A stretch of 64,000 bases of DNA from Thermothelomyces thermophilus ATCC 42464 (GCF_000226095.1 NC_016478.1:124001-188000); one strand, 5' to 3'; shown: positions 37,831 to 50,977, counted from the stretch's first letter. Translations and numbers: made by a program. Notes: generated by a model from the sequence alone, not told the origin.

Positions 37831-37888
37831 CGAGGTCGAAGTTACCTCCGTTCTGAACTATAATAGAACAAAGGGAGTAATAGCAACG

Positions 37889-38315
37889 TGTGATAAACCT
37901 AACTTAGACTTCTTCTAAAAGGGTTTAGACGAAGGTAGTTTGAGTAGGACAAGCAGGCAGGTCGTCTAAGGGATTTAGTAAAGCTAAAGGGTTTATAATA
38001 ATACTAGAGTTATCTCTTATAGTAGTTAGCAATACTTAGTATAAGTACTATAATTATAAGATAGGTTACTATCACTAGTAAACTCCTAGAGTCTACTATA
38101 ACGAGTGACTATCTATATATATATATAATCCGAGGATTACTCTTTACCTAGTGATCCTTTGCCGTCTAGATTACGGCTGTGGTAGTGATCCTATAGTGTA
38201 TAGATCACTTTGCTAAGCGTGATCCTTTCCTGATTGGTCCGTTTGTGCCTGCTGTCCTATTGGCCTGTCAGGGGAGGTAACTTAGGCGATGTCCTATATA
38301 TATATTTCTGTGACA
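37889..38315 (-). repeat. Right LTR of the tandem (5' LTR of B2, U3 type 2)
   Basis: 427 bp, plus-strand ends TGTGAT...GTGACA. It is followed by TTATAGCC, LINE sequence equivalent to 59727 downward in the minus-strand LINE. Confidence 0.85.
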
Positions 38316-39090
38316 TTATAGCCCTAGAAGTAGCAAGGTCGATGGTCTGGTAGTAAGTTTAGAAGGGCTATAGAGGGGGTTAACCCCCTTTATAGACCTT
38401 ATAAAGAAGGTTATAGGCTACGGAACTAGCTGTATTGGCTAGCTAGAGCAACCGGTAGGGGGCCGACTAAGCTAGTAGGAGGATATAGCGCGTGTTAGAT
38501 AAGGACCCTCCGTACCTAGTTTTTATAGGGGAAGGCCTATAAAGGCACTAGGGCCTAATAAAGGCCTAGAGCTCCCTACTAGTATAGGCCTATATAGGGG
38601 CTATTGGCCTCCGTGACTTCCTTTTTAGGGTTTAAGTCCTAGGTTTTGGTACCCCCTACTATGCCTATAGCTAGGGGAGGGAAACTATAAAGCACCTAGT
38701 TATATAGTGCCTGAACCTACTAAGAAGCCGAACATAGGAATCCCAGGAAATACGGTCACAAAGGGACCTAGACCTCGTTCTATAGAATATAGGGACCTAT
38801 AACTATCGTTTGGCAAGGAGGGTTCTATAGTGGCTAATAGACCTAGGGAGGCTCCCGGAATATCGCCTTATAAGGAGGCTATACTAGGAGGGAAGGCCTC
38901 TATAGGGCTATTTTAGCTACTTCTCCTTTTCCTTGTAGTATATTAGTACTCCGGATTAGGTATTAGAGGCAGGATAAAGGTTTTTATCTAGCCTATTAGG
39001 TATAGTTTCCTTTATATATAACTAGAGAGGCTCTAGTATACTTATTAGCATAATAGCGTAAGACTAATAATAATAATAATAATAATAATA
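38316..39090 (+). pseudogene. 3' part of the LINE with (TAA)n tail
   Basis: It matches the reverse complement of 58961-59727 throughout (for example AGGGCTATAGAGGGGGTTAA). No domain is recognised. It ends in about eight TAA/AAT units at 39065-39090, the tail type also found at 58961. Confidence 0.75.
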
Positions 39091-39107
39091 ATATTAATAT
39101 AACTAAA

Positions 39108-41620
39108 TCCTTTATAGGTTACCTGGCCATAAGACTCCTTAGGTATATTATAAATGGCAAAGGCGTTGCCAAAACTGATGACTATATCGCTACCTTTAAG
39201 AAGCTAAAGTTCCTAGATACTCTTAATAGCTTAGAGCATTACCTTAGAATGGCCAGATAGCTTAGGAAGGGCATTCTATAGTTTAATGCCAAAGTAAGGT
39301 TACTCTAGGCCCGGAAGACGGCTCTAATAGCAGCTACTTAGAAGGAAGGAAAATTGAACTCTAGAAAGGCCAAACGTGCCTAAAAAGCGGTCACATCTGC
39401 CGTTAAATTCACTCTAACCAAGGAGGAACTCGAATCTTTCCGACTACTATAGGAGCACTTATATAACCAGGAGTTTCTCTATTACTACCACCTAGAAAAG
39501 CCATTATTCCTGAAGTTAGATGCCTGCCGTGACGGCTATAGCGTTATTACTTTCTAACTTAAGGGCGATTAGGATAGAGAGAAAATTCCTAGTAAGGACA
39601 TTCTTATAAGCGAGGTATAGCCTATTTTATTTATATTACAAGCGATTACTAATATGAAAAAACGCTATAGATCTACTAAGGCAGAGATTACTATACTTGT
39701 CTAGGTAATTAGGAAGCTTAGGAAGATAGTCTAATCAAACAGGTATCTAGTTAATATCCTTACTAACTACGCTCCTATGAAAGGGATTATAAAGTATATG
39801 TTCTTAATTATAATAGATCTGGCTAAGGCTAATCTCAAACTAGCCAATGCTACTAATTACCTATCTAGATTTAACCTTAACATCTTCTATATCCTAGGGA
39901 CTCTAAACGTTATACCTAATATACTATTAACATTGCCTATATAGGAACAGGAGGATCTAAAGGTCAAGGATAGTCTGGCTAACGAACTTAGAGATATCTA
40001 GAGCGAGTATTAAGATAAGGATATCTTTATAGTAGATATAACTATCATAGAACTAGTACTTAGTGACGAGTTTAGGACCAGGATTATTGCTAGCTATCCT
40101 AAGGACTATAAGTATAGACCTATCTACTATATACTCCGCGAAAGCGAGAAGGACCTGGTTAGAAATGACTAGAACGGGGTCAGGAAATGTAGACGGCTAA
40201 AACTGCCTATAGGACCGTTCGAATTAACAAACGGGCTACCTTTCCATGTCGACTTCGATGGTACTAGGAGACTCTACCTACCGGAAAGCTATATTAATCT
40301 AATCCTTTAGATTATTTATAATAATATATACTATTTCGGTAAAAATAAGATAATAAACGAGCTTATAGCTATCTATTTCCGTAAGAAGGCTTAGAAAGTT
40401 TCAAAGTTCGTATAGCATTACAAGGTATACCAGGCGAATTTAACTAATAGGAACCTACTACTAGGGGAACTCTAGCTAATTCGGACTTAGCTAACATTAT
40501 ACTATATAATAGCTATAGACTTTATTACCGACTTGCCACTAGCACCGACTGTCGGGACCCTCTAGTCATTTAAAGGCTATATACTAGTAGACATACTCTA
40601 TACTATAATATGCAAGTTTAGTAAGAAGAAGCTACTAATAGTAGGTTGACGGACATATATAGCCAAAGAATGGGCAACTATACTCCTAAGGACCTAGATG
40701 TTTACCGACTAGGGTATACCTACCTAGATCATTAGCGATCGTAACCCTAAGTTTACATCCAACCTGTAAAAGGAAATATTCTTACTACTAGGAACCAAGC
40801 TATTATTTTCTATAGCCTATTACCTACAGACCGACAGCTAGTCCGAACGAACAAACCAGACTATAGAAATCGTACTTAGAATGAACTTTATCGCCAATTC
40901 TAACTACTTATAGGTCGAAATCCTTCCTACCCTATAGCACTACCTTAATAATATACTAGTCACTAGTATTAGAAGGTTACTAAATAAGCTAGTATACGGG
41001 TTTAAGCTATATTTGGTCCTAGATATCCTAAGTAAAAGGACTACTAGATCTAGCGGACAGGAAGCCTTAGAAATCCTATATAAGCAATACTAGGCCGAAG
41101 CTAGCGAAATGATCGACTAAGCCGTAGCATTAGCCAAGTTATAGTATAACTAGAGATATATACCTATTAAATTCGAGGTTAGAGATACTATTTAGTTATA
41201 CCTATACAAAGGCTACTATCTGCCTGGCAAACCTAATAGGAAGTGGTTAGCCTAGAGGGTAGGACCGTTTAAAATCAAATAGAGGGTAGGAAAACTAGTA
41301 TACGAGTTAGATTTTCCCAAATCCTAGAAAGTCTACCTAGTTGTATTTGTCGCCTAGCTCTACTATGTTAAATAAGGTCCTAACCCGTTTAAAAGGACTG
41401 CTCCTCTACTATAGCTAATTCTAGTTAACGGCGAGGAATACTAGAAGATTAAGAAGATCGTCAACCATCGGGTACGTAGAAAGAAGCGCCTAAAGGTAGA
41501 ATACCTTATCCATTAGCTTAGATTCAACGCAAAGGACGACTAGTGGCTTCCAAAAAGCGAACTCGAAGCTACTACTAGCGAACTAATCTAGGAATACGAG
41601 AATAGCCGTCAGATTTAACT
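39108..41620 (+). pseudogene. RT thumb, RNase H, integrase and chromodomain of element 1
   Basis: It begins SFIGYLAIRLL, continuing the RT interrupted by the LINE. Then KKLKFLDTLNSLEHYL (RT connection), RNase H to about 39960 and integrase: a core with VGQRTYIAKEW, IISDRNPKFTSN (about 40725-40760) and QTDSQSERTNQT (about 40825-40865), i.e. the second Asp and the Glu of D,D-35-E. At 41432-41600 KKIVNHRVRRKKRLKVEYLI ... EYENS is a chromodomain at the integrase C-terminus; its Trp codon is TAG. Chromodomains target integration to H3K9-methylated chromatin. Confidence 0.75.
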
Positions 41621-41624
41621 ACTA

Positions 41625-42250
41625 CCTAGAAGAAAACGAGGCCGGCCATTGAAGTAAAAGACTTCGGCCTAGGCCTAAAGCGTTATTTCTGGCTAGAAAG
41701 AGACTAAATAACGCCTAGGGGTATATACCTTTAATAGGATACCCTAGAATCTAGTTTAATACTAGAAAGCCTATTACTACTCCCCTTAAACCTATCCTTT
41801 ACCTACTATATTCGCTTTAATTCTACCACTTATTATAGATAGGGCTTTAACTACTACTTCAAACTATATACCCGGCTCGGCTAACCCATTAAATAGCTAT
41901 CTATTTAATTAACAGGGCTAAATAGCCTACCTATTCTAGTTAGTAGGGCCAAATACTCCTCTTATTTAGGCACTTTTTATCCTATCTTCAAAGCCCTACC
42001 CTAAAGTATAAGAACCCTAGTTTTCTTACTATTTCCTACCTCTTTAAACCTCTTCTACTTCTTCCATATCTTCTTTAATAACTACCTTCTTTTCCAACCA
42101 CTAGACCCTTTAATCTAGCCTTTTCCATCAACCCCTACTATATAGCCATCTCCTACAGCCTATATATTACTATTTCTATTAAAAGGAGGCTTTAGAGTTT
42201 ATTTTCCTACTCCCTTTTACTTATTCTATCATATATATAAGAAACTACCA
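41625..42250. other. Spacer between pol and ORF3 of element 1
   Basis: About 620 bp without a frame on either strand. Rich in CTA/TAC and pyrimidine tracts; no inserted element boundary is visible. Confidence 0.4.
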
Positions 42251-42289
42251 AGTTTTGGCGATTTTGGCTAAGTTTGTCGACCTAGAACT

Positions 42290-43902
42290 ACCTAATAATA
42301 GCTACAATAGCCAAGTCAAGAAGCAGGGCCAGGAAAAGCGATAAACAGGCTGCCAAAGGCGCTAAAGGCCCTACGGCTACAAGCCTAGCCTAAGGAAATA
42401 AGCCTATAGCTAGCTAGTAAGATACGCCTATACCGTAGTCGGTAGTAATGGAGTTAACCGATATAGCTACTATTACGTTTACGCCTATTAATTAGCAAAG
42501 GGCACCGTCGGCTATAGGCACTAGGGTAGCTAGCTAGGTGTAGCCTATACTAACACCTATATAGGGTGTATATTCGGGCCCTATAAGCAAGAACAATAGC
42601 CCGGATAACAGAGTTATCTAGGAGGTCCTTGACCGTATAGATACCTTCCTCGAGAGCAGTATAGGCTTTACTACCGCTATAGGTAACGAGGAGGAGGTTT
42701 GGAATGACCTAGCAATAGGTAGCCTAGTCTGAGTACACTATAAGGATACGACCTTATACTTTGATTCCAAGGGCAAAGACCTTACTATACCTTAGAATAA
42801 CCTGTAGTATATACCTCCTCTGGCTATTACTAATGATTAAACTGGTATATATAACACTTTCGGCCCTCTATACCTATAATTGCCGGATAATACTATCGTC
42901 GAATAGTACTACGATAGTGATATAGGTGCTATAGCCTAAGTCCTAGGCAATGTTATTAATATGGTCTGTACTAGCGCTAGCAAGTATAATATAGTTCGCC
43001 TCCTAGCTATATACTACCTTGTTAATAGCCGCTAGTCCTAGGGAGAGTAAATAACTATAGCTAACTATAAGACCTTCCGTAGTATAGATAGGGACAATGC
43101 TATTATAATCCCCTACCTAGAGGCTAGATTTACCTTTATTAGAGTCGATAGCAAGATAAAGGCTATACTCTTTAGTATTATCGCTAGTACTATAGTTACA
43201 ATTAATCTATATAAGGCTACTAAGGCCGAGATCTACTATATTATACTAGCGCTATTCTTTGCTAGGTACTACGAGACCTTAAACCTATAGGGAGGATTCT
43301 AGCCTCATACCATTAATGGCAATATAGTATACAAAATAGAAGGTAGCTATATAGTTATATATAGCTAACGTATCAGCATAACTAGATAGGTATTAATTGA
43401 CCTATATAAGGTATATAAGTACGAAGAACTAGCTACTAATAGCCCTAATGAGCTAGTAGACTAGGATAATAGGCTAACCCTACTATCGTTAATTAAGTTT
43501 GCTATTACTAAGGTATAGGATATAGTAAACAAGAAGAGGCCGCTAACGCCCCTAATTATATACTAGGTAATTCTGACGCTCGAGCCTACCGACCGCCTAT
43601 CCTATAAATTAGATATAGCTTAACTAGAGTAGAACTACTAAGACTCTAGCTCTACTAACGCCACTACCAAGGACGTGACTATATACCTATATATACCTAT
43701 TAGCCTATCTAAAACTATATAATAGGGTACTAAGTATCGTAACGACGAGGGTATATTAGTCGTTACTAAAACTATAGCTACTACTACTACCGCTCCGATA
43801 TCCTAGGCCTTGCTATAGCCAGATCTAATATTCTACCTGCCTAAGCCTATACCCTAGCCTATTACGTTAACTAGGTATACTTAGTATAGGGCACCTACTA
43901 GT
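42290..43902 (+). pseudogene. ORF3 of element 1, first part
   Basis: A continuous plus-strand frame downstream of pol. It opens with a basic region (KSRSRARKSDKQAAKGAKGP), an in-frame ATG at 42448 (MELTDIATITF), a Gln/Pro-rich part and then an apparently folded region (EEVWNDLAIGSLV ... YFDSKGKDLTIPQNNLQYIP ... LIKFAITKVQDIVNKKRPL). The only stops are TAG/TAA where Gln or Trp fit. It is cut by element C at CTAGT and resumes at 51447. I recognise no domain: no signal peptide, no transmembrane run as in an env-like protein. It is too long for a spacer-derived frame. Confidence 0.55.
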
Positions 43903-44329
43903 TATCACGGAAATGTACATATAGAACATCGCCTAAGTCGCCTCCCCTAATAGGCTAATAGGATAGCAGGCATAAATAGACCAATTAGGAAAGGATTACG
44001 CTTAGCAAAGTAATCCATACACTATAGGATCACTACCATAGCTATAATCTAGACGGCAAAGGATCACTAGGTAAAGAGTAATCCTCGGATTATATATATA
44101 TATAGATAGTCACTCGTTATAGTAGACTCTAGGAGTTTACTAGTAATAGCAACCTATCCTATAATTATAATACTTATACCAAGCATTACTAACTACTATG
44201 AAAGATAACTCTAGTATCATTATAAACCCTTTAGCTTTACTAAATCCCTTAGACGACCTGCCTGCTTGTCCTACTCAAACTACCTTTGTCTAAACCCTTT
44301 TAGAAGAAGTCTAAGTTAGGTTTATCACA
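43903..44329 (+). repeat. 5' LTR of element C (U3 type 2)
   Basis: 427 bp, TATCACGG...ATCACA (from TGTCACGG...GTTACA). The next bases CGTTGCTATTACTCCC do not begin with TGG as a usual tRNA 3'-end primer site would. Confidence 0.85.
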
Positions 44330-44395
44330 CGTTGCTATTACTCCCTTTGTTCTATTATAGTTCAGAACGGAGGTAACTTCGACCTCGATATCGAT

Positions 44396-45580
44396 ATAGT
44401 TACCAACGTCATAGCTAAATAGCTGCTTGCCTAGCTTGGTTAGCTCTATTAGCGAATCTAGGAGTTAGACTAGAGAGACAAGGCTACTTAGGCTCGAATC
44501 AAGGAACTCGAGAACGGCGAAAAGCACTTATAGAAGCTGGTTAACGAGGCCTACGCTAAAATTAAGGTACTCGAGGGCGCTAAAGCAAGCCGTATTAAAA
44601 TCGAACTACCTAGCAAATACAGAGGAACTAAGGAGGACCTTATAGGATTCCTAACAAACCTCCGATCTTACTTCTAGCTTAATAATGACAAGTTTCTAGA
44701 CGACAAAGCTAAAGTCCTCTATATAGCTATAAGACTAAAGGGCAAGGTACTTAGATGGTTTAAGCCTATATAGAATGACTATCTTATTAAGGAAGACGAA
44801 GATGACCGAGACACGTTTATATAGGTAGTCTTTTGATCTTACGACCGTTTCGAAGAAGAGCTTAAGAAGATTTTTAATAATAAAGATAAGAAGATTTATA
44901 TATAAGAAAGACTTACTAATCTCTAATAGATTAAGTTAGTAGCCTCCTATACTATACAATTTAGATAGGATATACTTAAGTCTTAGCTTAACGATAAGGT
45001 ATTAATATAACTATTCTATAATAGCTTAAAGGAAAAGGTTAAAGACAAGCTATATAAGTACAATTCGCCTAAGACTCCAGATAAATATATTATATAAGCT
45101 ATTAGAATCGATAATCGACTCTATATATAAGAGTAATAGAAATGAGGTCGAACAAATAGAACTATAGTTAAGGCTAATAACAAGAAAAAGCGAGCATATA
45201 TTAGTACCTCGTATAGGATATACCCCGGAGCTATAGATATAGATATAGTATAGAAGCAGGACCAGAAGAAGACGACCAAAGATAAGTCTAATGTTACCTA
45301 CTATAACTATGGAAAGAAAGGGCACTATAAGCGAGAATGTCGAAGCCCGAAGAAAGAGTGGAAGATAGTCCCTAGAAAGGAAATTACGGTCATCAACGAA
45401 ATTACTAAGAACGTTATCGAAGTAGCAGCTATAGGTTACGAAGATAGGGGTAGTAATATAGATAGTCTCGGATATAACAGCAATAATAAAGACGAACAAG
45501 CACCGTACTCCAAACTAGTCACTATAGACCTAGAGATAGGTCTTGCTAAATAGGATATAGTAGGAGAATACGTACCATTA
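44396..45580 (+). pseudogene. Gag of element C
   Basis: Start ATG mutated to ATA at 44396. Coiled N-terminal region with LVNEAYAKI (LVNEAYAKI is LVNEAYAKI-like in all copies), a capsid-like core, and a zinc knuckle at about 45297-45350 reading YYNYGKKGHYKREC: only the last Cys and the His of C-x2-C-x4-H-x4-C remain. An acidic tail follows. The minus-strand ORF 45050-45499 is a shadow. Confidence 0.7.
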
Positions 45581-46699
45581 ATTTCAATTCTCTTAGCCTT
45601 GAGGTAGTAGGGTTTTACGGTTATATAAAGGCAGGATAGATCGTAGACAACCGATACCTAAGGAATCGAAAGACCTAGACCTAATGTTCTATTCCTCTAG
45701 GAACGAATCGAATAGTACCGTAATGAAGTTTTCCGGCTTAACACAGAACTACGCGAACGGGATAGACGCTTAACTTAACTTGCCTAGTAGAGCGATAAGA
45801 TAAAGGACGAGACAAGGGAACTCTAATATATTATAAAAACTATTAAAGGAGAATAGCCTATGATATATAATAGGCCTAATAGCTACGCTAAGTATTTTAA
45901 TGACTAGTAACTTAGTAATAACGTATAGAACCTAGAATACTAGTTTACGTACGCAAACTATAGAAAAGACAAGCGTATATAGGAAAGCTACTAAAAGAAA
46001 TATTCTTACCTTAGCGTTAAGGTACCTATAGTCTATATATAATAGGAAGGATTTAAGAAAGAATTCTAATACCTCCTAGGCAACGCTATATAACTATATC
46101 CTTAATATAAGGTATATATATAAGTGCCCTAGTTCTAGTATATAGTATATAGATACTAATATTACTTTTGTAATAAATTCGAAAACAATTACTAGCTAAC
46201 CCAACAAGGAAATAAGGACAGAAGCTTACGCCCTATAGAATAGGTCCATAATATAAGGAATAGAGCGGCCAAATTGCTCTAGAAGATCAAAGCCCGCGAT
46301 CTAGAAGGCATTACGATAGTTCTAAGACAAGCCTAGCCTAGGCACTACGGAACAGGACAAAACATATAAGACTCGTGCTAGAGTAATGACTACCTCTATT
46401 ACGCAGACGAAAAGAAATCGCGAATTCGGGAGCTCTAGATGAAGCTATAGCATATATAACGAAAAGCAAAACGGACTTAATGGTAGGAAGCTACAAGCAC
46501 TTAATAGCTTATAGAAATGAGTACGATTAACAAAGCCGCTATTAGTCGAATAACTAAAGAGGTTAGTATTAACCTAGGAAATGGGTTAGGGCCCTTTAAG
46601 GGGCCTAGAAACCATTAACGCCTATATAGCGGCGAGTAGTAGCGTAGTATAGGAGGAACTAGCGTAAGAGACTACTATATTAAGACCTCTTAGCAGAAA

Positions 46700-49600
46700 T
46701 ATAGAAAATCGCTGTAATCTTTCGACGACGGCGGCAAGATAAGCGACTGTGGATAATAGCACAATGGAAATAGCACGAAATGCTTGTATTAGTAGATAGT
46801 AGAGCAGAGATAAACCTGATTTTGCCGACACTTGTAAATTAGCTATAGATACCCTAGAGAATAAAGTGGAAGTATAATATAGTCAAAGGGCTATTTCCGA
46901 TATAATAGGTATATAAGGAGACTAAACTAATTAATATTACTATAGTAAGGAAGACTATGATAATTATATTTAGTATTATAGATATAGGTAACGACAAAGA
47001 TATAATATTAGGGTTACTATAGTATAAAGATTATAACCTAGATATTAGCTAGAAGAATAGTAGCTACCTACGACCCTAAATGGAGTTATATTCAACTAGT
47101 AAAATAGTAAGTATATAAGGATTATAAGCAGACAATACTTAGGGGAAGGCATATCCTATAGATCTATTATAAGAGACAGATAGTAATAGGCAGATTATTA
47201 CAGACTCTAGAAGAAGCGGCATAATGACACTAACGTTATAATAGGAGGAACGAGCTAAACCACTAATAGCTATTCTCTCTATTGACAAATGTAGAGCATT
47301 ATAACTAGAGTAATAGGTTGAGATAGGAAAAATCGCTAGCATTGCTATAGACGGAACTAAGTTCGTATATTATTAGAAAACCGAGAGACGAGATAAGACT
47401 AGGGAAGTACCGAAAGAATATAAAGGATACCTAGCATTCGAACTAAAGCATCTAGAAGGATTACTAGAATACGGCCTATAGGATTATAAGATCAAGCTTA
47501 AGGAAGGAGTATGATTAAAGTTCTTTAAGATTTACTATATAAGCTAGATATAGAACGAAGAACTTAAGCAATATTTAAAGGAGAACCTTTAAAGAGAATA
47601 TATCTACCTGTCGATATCGCTAGTAGGCTACCTAATCCTATTTATGCCCAAGAAGGACGGAAAGCTATAGTTATATATTGACTATCGGTAACTTAATAAA
47701 CAGACTATAAAAAACCGATACCTATTACTACTAATCTTATAGCTCTAAGATCAGTTAGTAGGAGCCTAATATTTTACGTGTCTTGACTTGCTATCGGCTT
47801 ATAACTATATATAGATTAAAGAAGGCGACGAGTGGAAAACGGCCTTTAGGACACCCTATAGCTATTATAAGTACCTCGTTATACCATTCGGACTTACAAA
47901 CGCGCTAATAACGTTCTAAGCCCTGATTAATCAAGCTATCTAACCCTTTCTTGACAAATTTACGGTATGTTATCTCGATAATATACTTATCTTCTCTAAG
48001 ATAATAAAAAAACACCGGAAGTACGTAAAAGTAGTGCTAGACGCGCTATATATATATAAACTATTAGTTAATAAGGAAAAGAGCGAATTCCACGTCAGGA
48101 AAACGGTGTTTTTGGGATACGAAATATTCCTAGGACAAATTCGGATAGAACCTTTAAAAGTTAAAGCCATTAAGAATTAGCTACGACTAACGTCAGTTAT
48201 AGAAATATAAAGCTTTATCAGATTTATAAACTTCTACCAAATGTTTATTAGGAACTTTAAAGCGATCGTATAACCTTTATATAAACTTATAAAGAAGAAC
48301 GCTAAATTCCAATGGAAAGAATAGTACGAGCAAGTATTTATATAAATCTACGATACTATTATTAAAGATCTAGTACTAGTATTACTCAATCCTAAGAAGC
48401 TATTCGAGGTAAAAATAGACGCTTTAGACTATGCTATCGGAGGACAATTAGGATAACAAGACGAACAAGGAAAGCTATATCCTTTAGCCTTCTTTTTAAA
48501 GAAGCTTGATAGACTATATCTTAATTATCTAATCTATAACAAGGAACTACTTACGATTGTCGAAGCTTTTAAAGAATAACAACTATACCTTAGTAGTACA
48601 ATTAAACCGGTATAAGTATATATAGATTACAAGAATTTACAATACTTTATAATAATAAAGGAGCTTAATAGATAACAAATACGATAGGCAGAATTCCTTG
48701 TAGAATTTAACTTTAAGATCTACTATAAGAAGGGCAAAGAGAACGTACAAGCAGATATCTCAAGCCGATAAACAGATTATATAGAAGGACGAACAGAAAT
48801 AACACTACCGTTATTTAAGGAACAAATAGACGGAATGCTATATTACAAAACGTAGACACCTGTAGAAGATGATCTACTTGACTTGTTCCTAGAATGTTAC
48901 GTAATCTTTTGAGAAGAAAGGATTAACGAGACATAGTATTAAGTAGCACCTAGACTAGTAATACCTAATGGAGTAGAAGAAAGAGATAGGAAACTCTAGT
49001 ACCAAGGCAAAGTATATATCTATGATAAGGATTAATAGCTACAAATAATTCGAGAACTCTATAAGTCGAAACTCGGAGGATATAAAGGAGTTACAAAGAC
49101 TATCGCACAAGTTAGGAAATACTATGACTTTCTACAGTTAACGGCACAAGTTAAGGAAGTTATATAGAACTACGACATTTGCAATTAAAGCAAAATGGTA
49201 CGATACAAGCTATATAGGCTACTTTAGCTATTACTAATAGCTGACAAACTATAGAGTTTAGTTATAATAGACTTTATTATAAAGCTACTAGAATCTAAGG
49301 ACACGGCTATAGGAATAATCTACAATAGTATTCTTACTATAGTAGATTGCCTAACTAAATAGGCATACTTCTTTCCTTACAAGGAGTCCTAGACAGCAGA
49401 ATAGTTAGTAAACGTAATCTATCGGCAAGTTATATTAGTATATGCTTGGCCACAAGAATAGATCACTAATAGAGATACTAAGTTCGCGTCAAAGTTCTAG
49501 TAAGCGTTAATATAATAATTAGGCGTTAATAGCAAGCTATTAACGGTATACTACCCATAGACTAACAGACAAGCGGAGCGACTAAACTAAGTTGTCGAGT

Positions 49601-50300
49601 AGTATCTCTATTCTTATATTAACTACTAGTAAGACGACTAGGTCATGCTATTACTAATAGTATAACTCGCTTATAACACGATACTGACGGAAATAGCTAA
49701 AATTACACCGTTCTTTACGAACTATAGATATAAAGCAGACCTTAGGCAAGGACTAGAGGTTATAGTGCCGAGAGCAGTAGTTAAAGCGGAATAAATACAC
49801 ATACTATATAAAAAGCTTAAAAAGGAACTCGAGTTTATTAACACTAGAATAAAGAACTACTACGACAAATATAAGCTCGAGGGACCTTACCTAGAGAGGG
49901 GAGACAAAGTCTACCTAATCGTACGAAACTTACGAACCAAACGACTAAGCACAAAGCTAGACTTTAAGAAGGTCAGACCCTTTATTATCAAAGAACGAAT
50001 TTCGACATCTAACTACTAACTATCGTTACCATTATCTATATAACTATAGATAGATATTTTTTATATTTTACTTCTTAAACTAGTATTAAGGAACGCTAAG
50101 GTTGCTACATATATCGAAGCAGAGGACGAAGAGGAAGAATAGGACGTCGAAGAAATTTTAGATTTATATACTATTAATAGGGAACCATAATATCTAGTTA
50201 AATAGCTTGATTTTAGACTAGAGGATAACTTATAGGAACTAGTTAAGAATTTAAACCACCTTAAGAAATTAGAATAGTTCTACTGATAGAACCCGGATTA
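46700..50300 (+). pseudogene. Pol of element C
   Basis: Protease LVLVDSRAEINLILP at about 46783-46830 (active-site Gly to Arg, GGA to AGA). RT from about 47600: KKDGKLQLYIDYRQLNK, TCLDLLSAYNYIQIKEG, then CYLDNILIFSK at about 47968 (YLDD with the second Asp lost). RNase H about 48300-48780. Integrase HHCC region about 48850-49230, core with TNRDTKFASKF and YYPQTNRQAERLNQ. A C-terminal region with RGDKVYLIVRNLRTKRLS is followed by a chromodomain (EEILDLYTINREPQYLVKQL ... LKKLEQFYQ) at about 50130-50290. The gag-protease gap (45580-46700) holds a degenerate Gln-rich linker frame. Confidence 0.75.
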
Positions 50301-50905
50301 ACTAAAGGCAAAACTAGGACAGAATCGAAGATAGCGCCCTAGTTAATAATATTAATACTACTATTAAGCTATATACCTAGAACTACCCTAGATTCCTACT
50401 ACTCTACCTCTTCTAATTTATCTAAAGATATAAGACCCTAGTAAACTATCTCTGACCCTTAAGACAATAATAATCGCTTTTAATAACAAATATAGTCTAA
50501 ATAAGCTAGAGACTTGTCTAGACGACGCTACGCTTTTACTAATAAATTATAGTTAGTATAGAGAGCCTCTTTAGCATCTTATTCTAATTAGTTAAGGCAC
50601 TTTAACTCGTCTATAATATAGGATACTATAGAAGTTAGTATAGGAAAAATATACTAATAAGGGAATATAGACAAGATAAAACTAGAACCCTAGAACTATT
50701 ATATAACCTTCTATAACAAACGTATTCACTATAACGAGAAGAACTCTCTATTATATAGTAGCAGAGGCCATACAAAAAACAATAAGAACAAGGCATCACT
50801 TCGAACCCTAGCTTATTAATAGCAGTAGCCAGGGCAATACGCTCCTTAGTCTTCACAGACCTTTTTATCAAACGCTTTACTATACGAGATATATTATCAG
50901 CAACA
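50285..50905 (-). pseudogene. Antisense Zn2Cys6-like ORF, copy C
   Basis: Minus strand, opposite to gag-pol. ATG at 50871 opens 78 codons: KRSVKTKERIALATAINKLG, then MPCSYCFLYGLCYYIIESSS, RYSEYVCYRRLYNS. Counting from MPCS, Cys is present at 3 and 6 and Tyr at 13, 22, 25 and 32, again the C-x2-C-x6-C-x8-C-x2-C-x6-C register. The coiled-coil tail continues to about 50285, overlapping the end of pol tail-to-tail. Together with copies A, B1 and B2 this is independent evidence that the frame was under selection as protein. Confidence 0.6.
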
Positions 50906-50977
50906 TACAGAGAAAAGAGGGAAATACGGGAGATAACTTACTAAGGGTTGTTAGCGCTATTTGAAACGGCCTAAGAT

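Larger units (their letters stand above)
23707..38315 (-). mobile_element. Two family-A chromoviruses (B1, B2) in tandem sharing one LTR
   Basis: Order on the plus strand: LTR 23707-24124, internal B1 24125-30778, LTR 30779-31203, internal B2 31204-37888, LTR 37889-38315. Both internal regions are near full length and transcribed right to left. The outer flanks are not a duplication (left ...CCGATGAT, right TTATAGCC), and the LINE lacks about 750 bp between them. The left LTR has a U3 unlike the other two. This fits two neighbouring insertions joined by LTR-LTR recombination. Confidence 0.8.
20025..39090 (+). mobile_element. Tad1-like LINE inserted in the RT of element 1, split by a tandem chromovirus
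   Basis: The flanks carry ATATTAATATAAC(C/T)AAA at 20008-20024 and 39091-39107, a 17-bp target duplication with one C-to-T at CpA (its left end merges with the tail). The 3' end is a (TAA)n tail at 39065-39090. Parts: ORF1 with a zinc knuckle, ORF2 with an AP-like endonuclease and an RT that breaks at the F-x-DD box (23706), and the 3' segment 38316-39064. Compared with the minus-strand LINE at 58961-62948, about 750 bp between these parts are missing. Without the insert about 4.46 kb remain. Confidence 0.8.

Noticed and set aside
39060-39092. AAT repeat as a microsatellite
   Set aside because: Explained as the 3' tail of the LINE, with a matching tail at 58961 and a target duplication directly after it.
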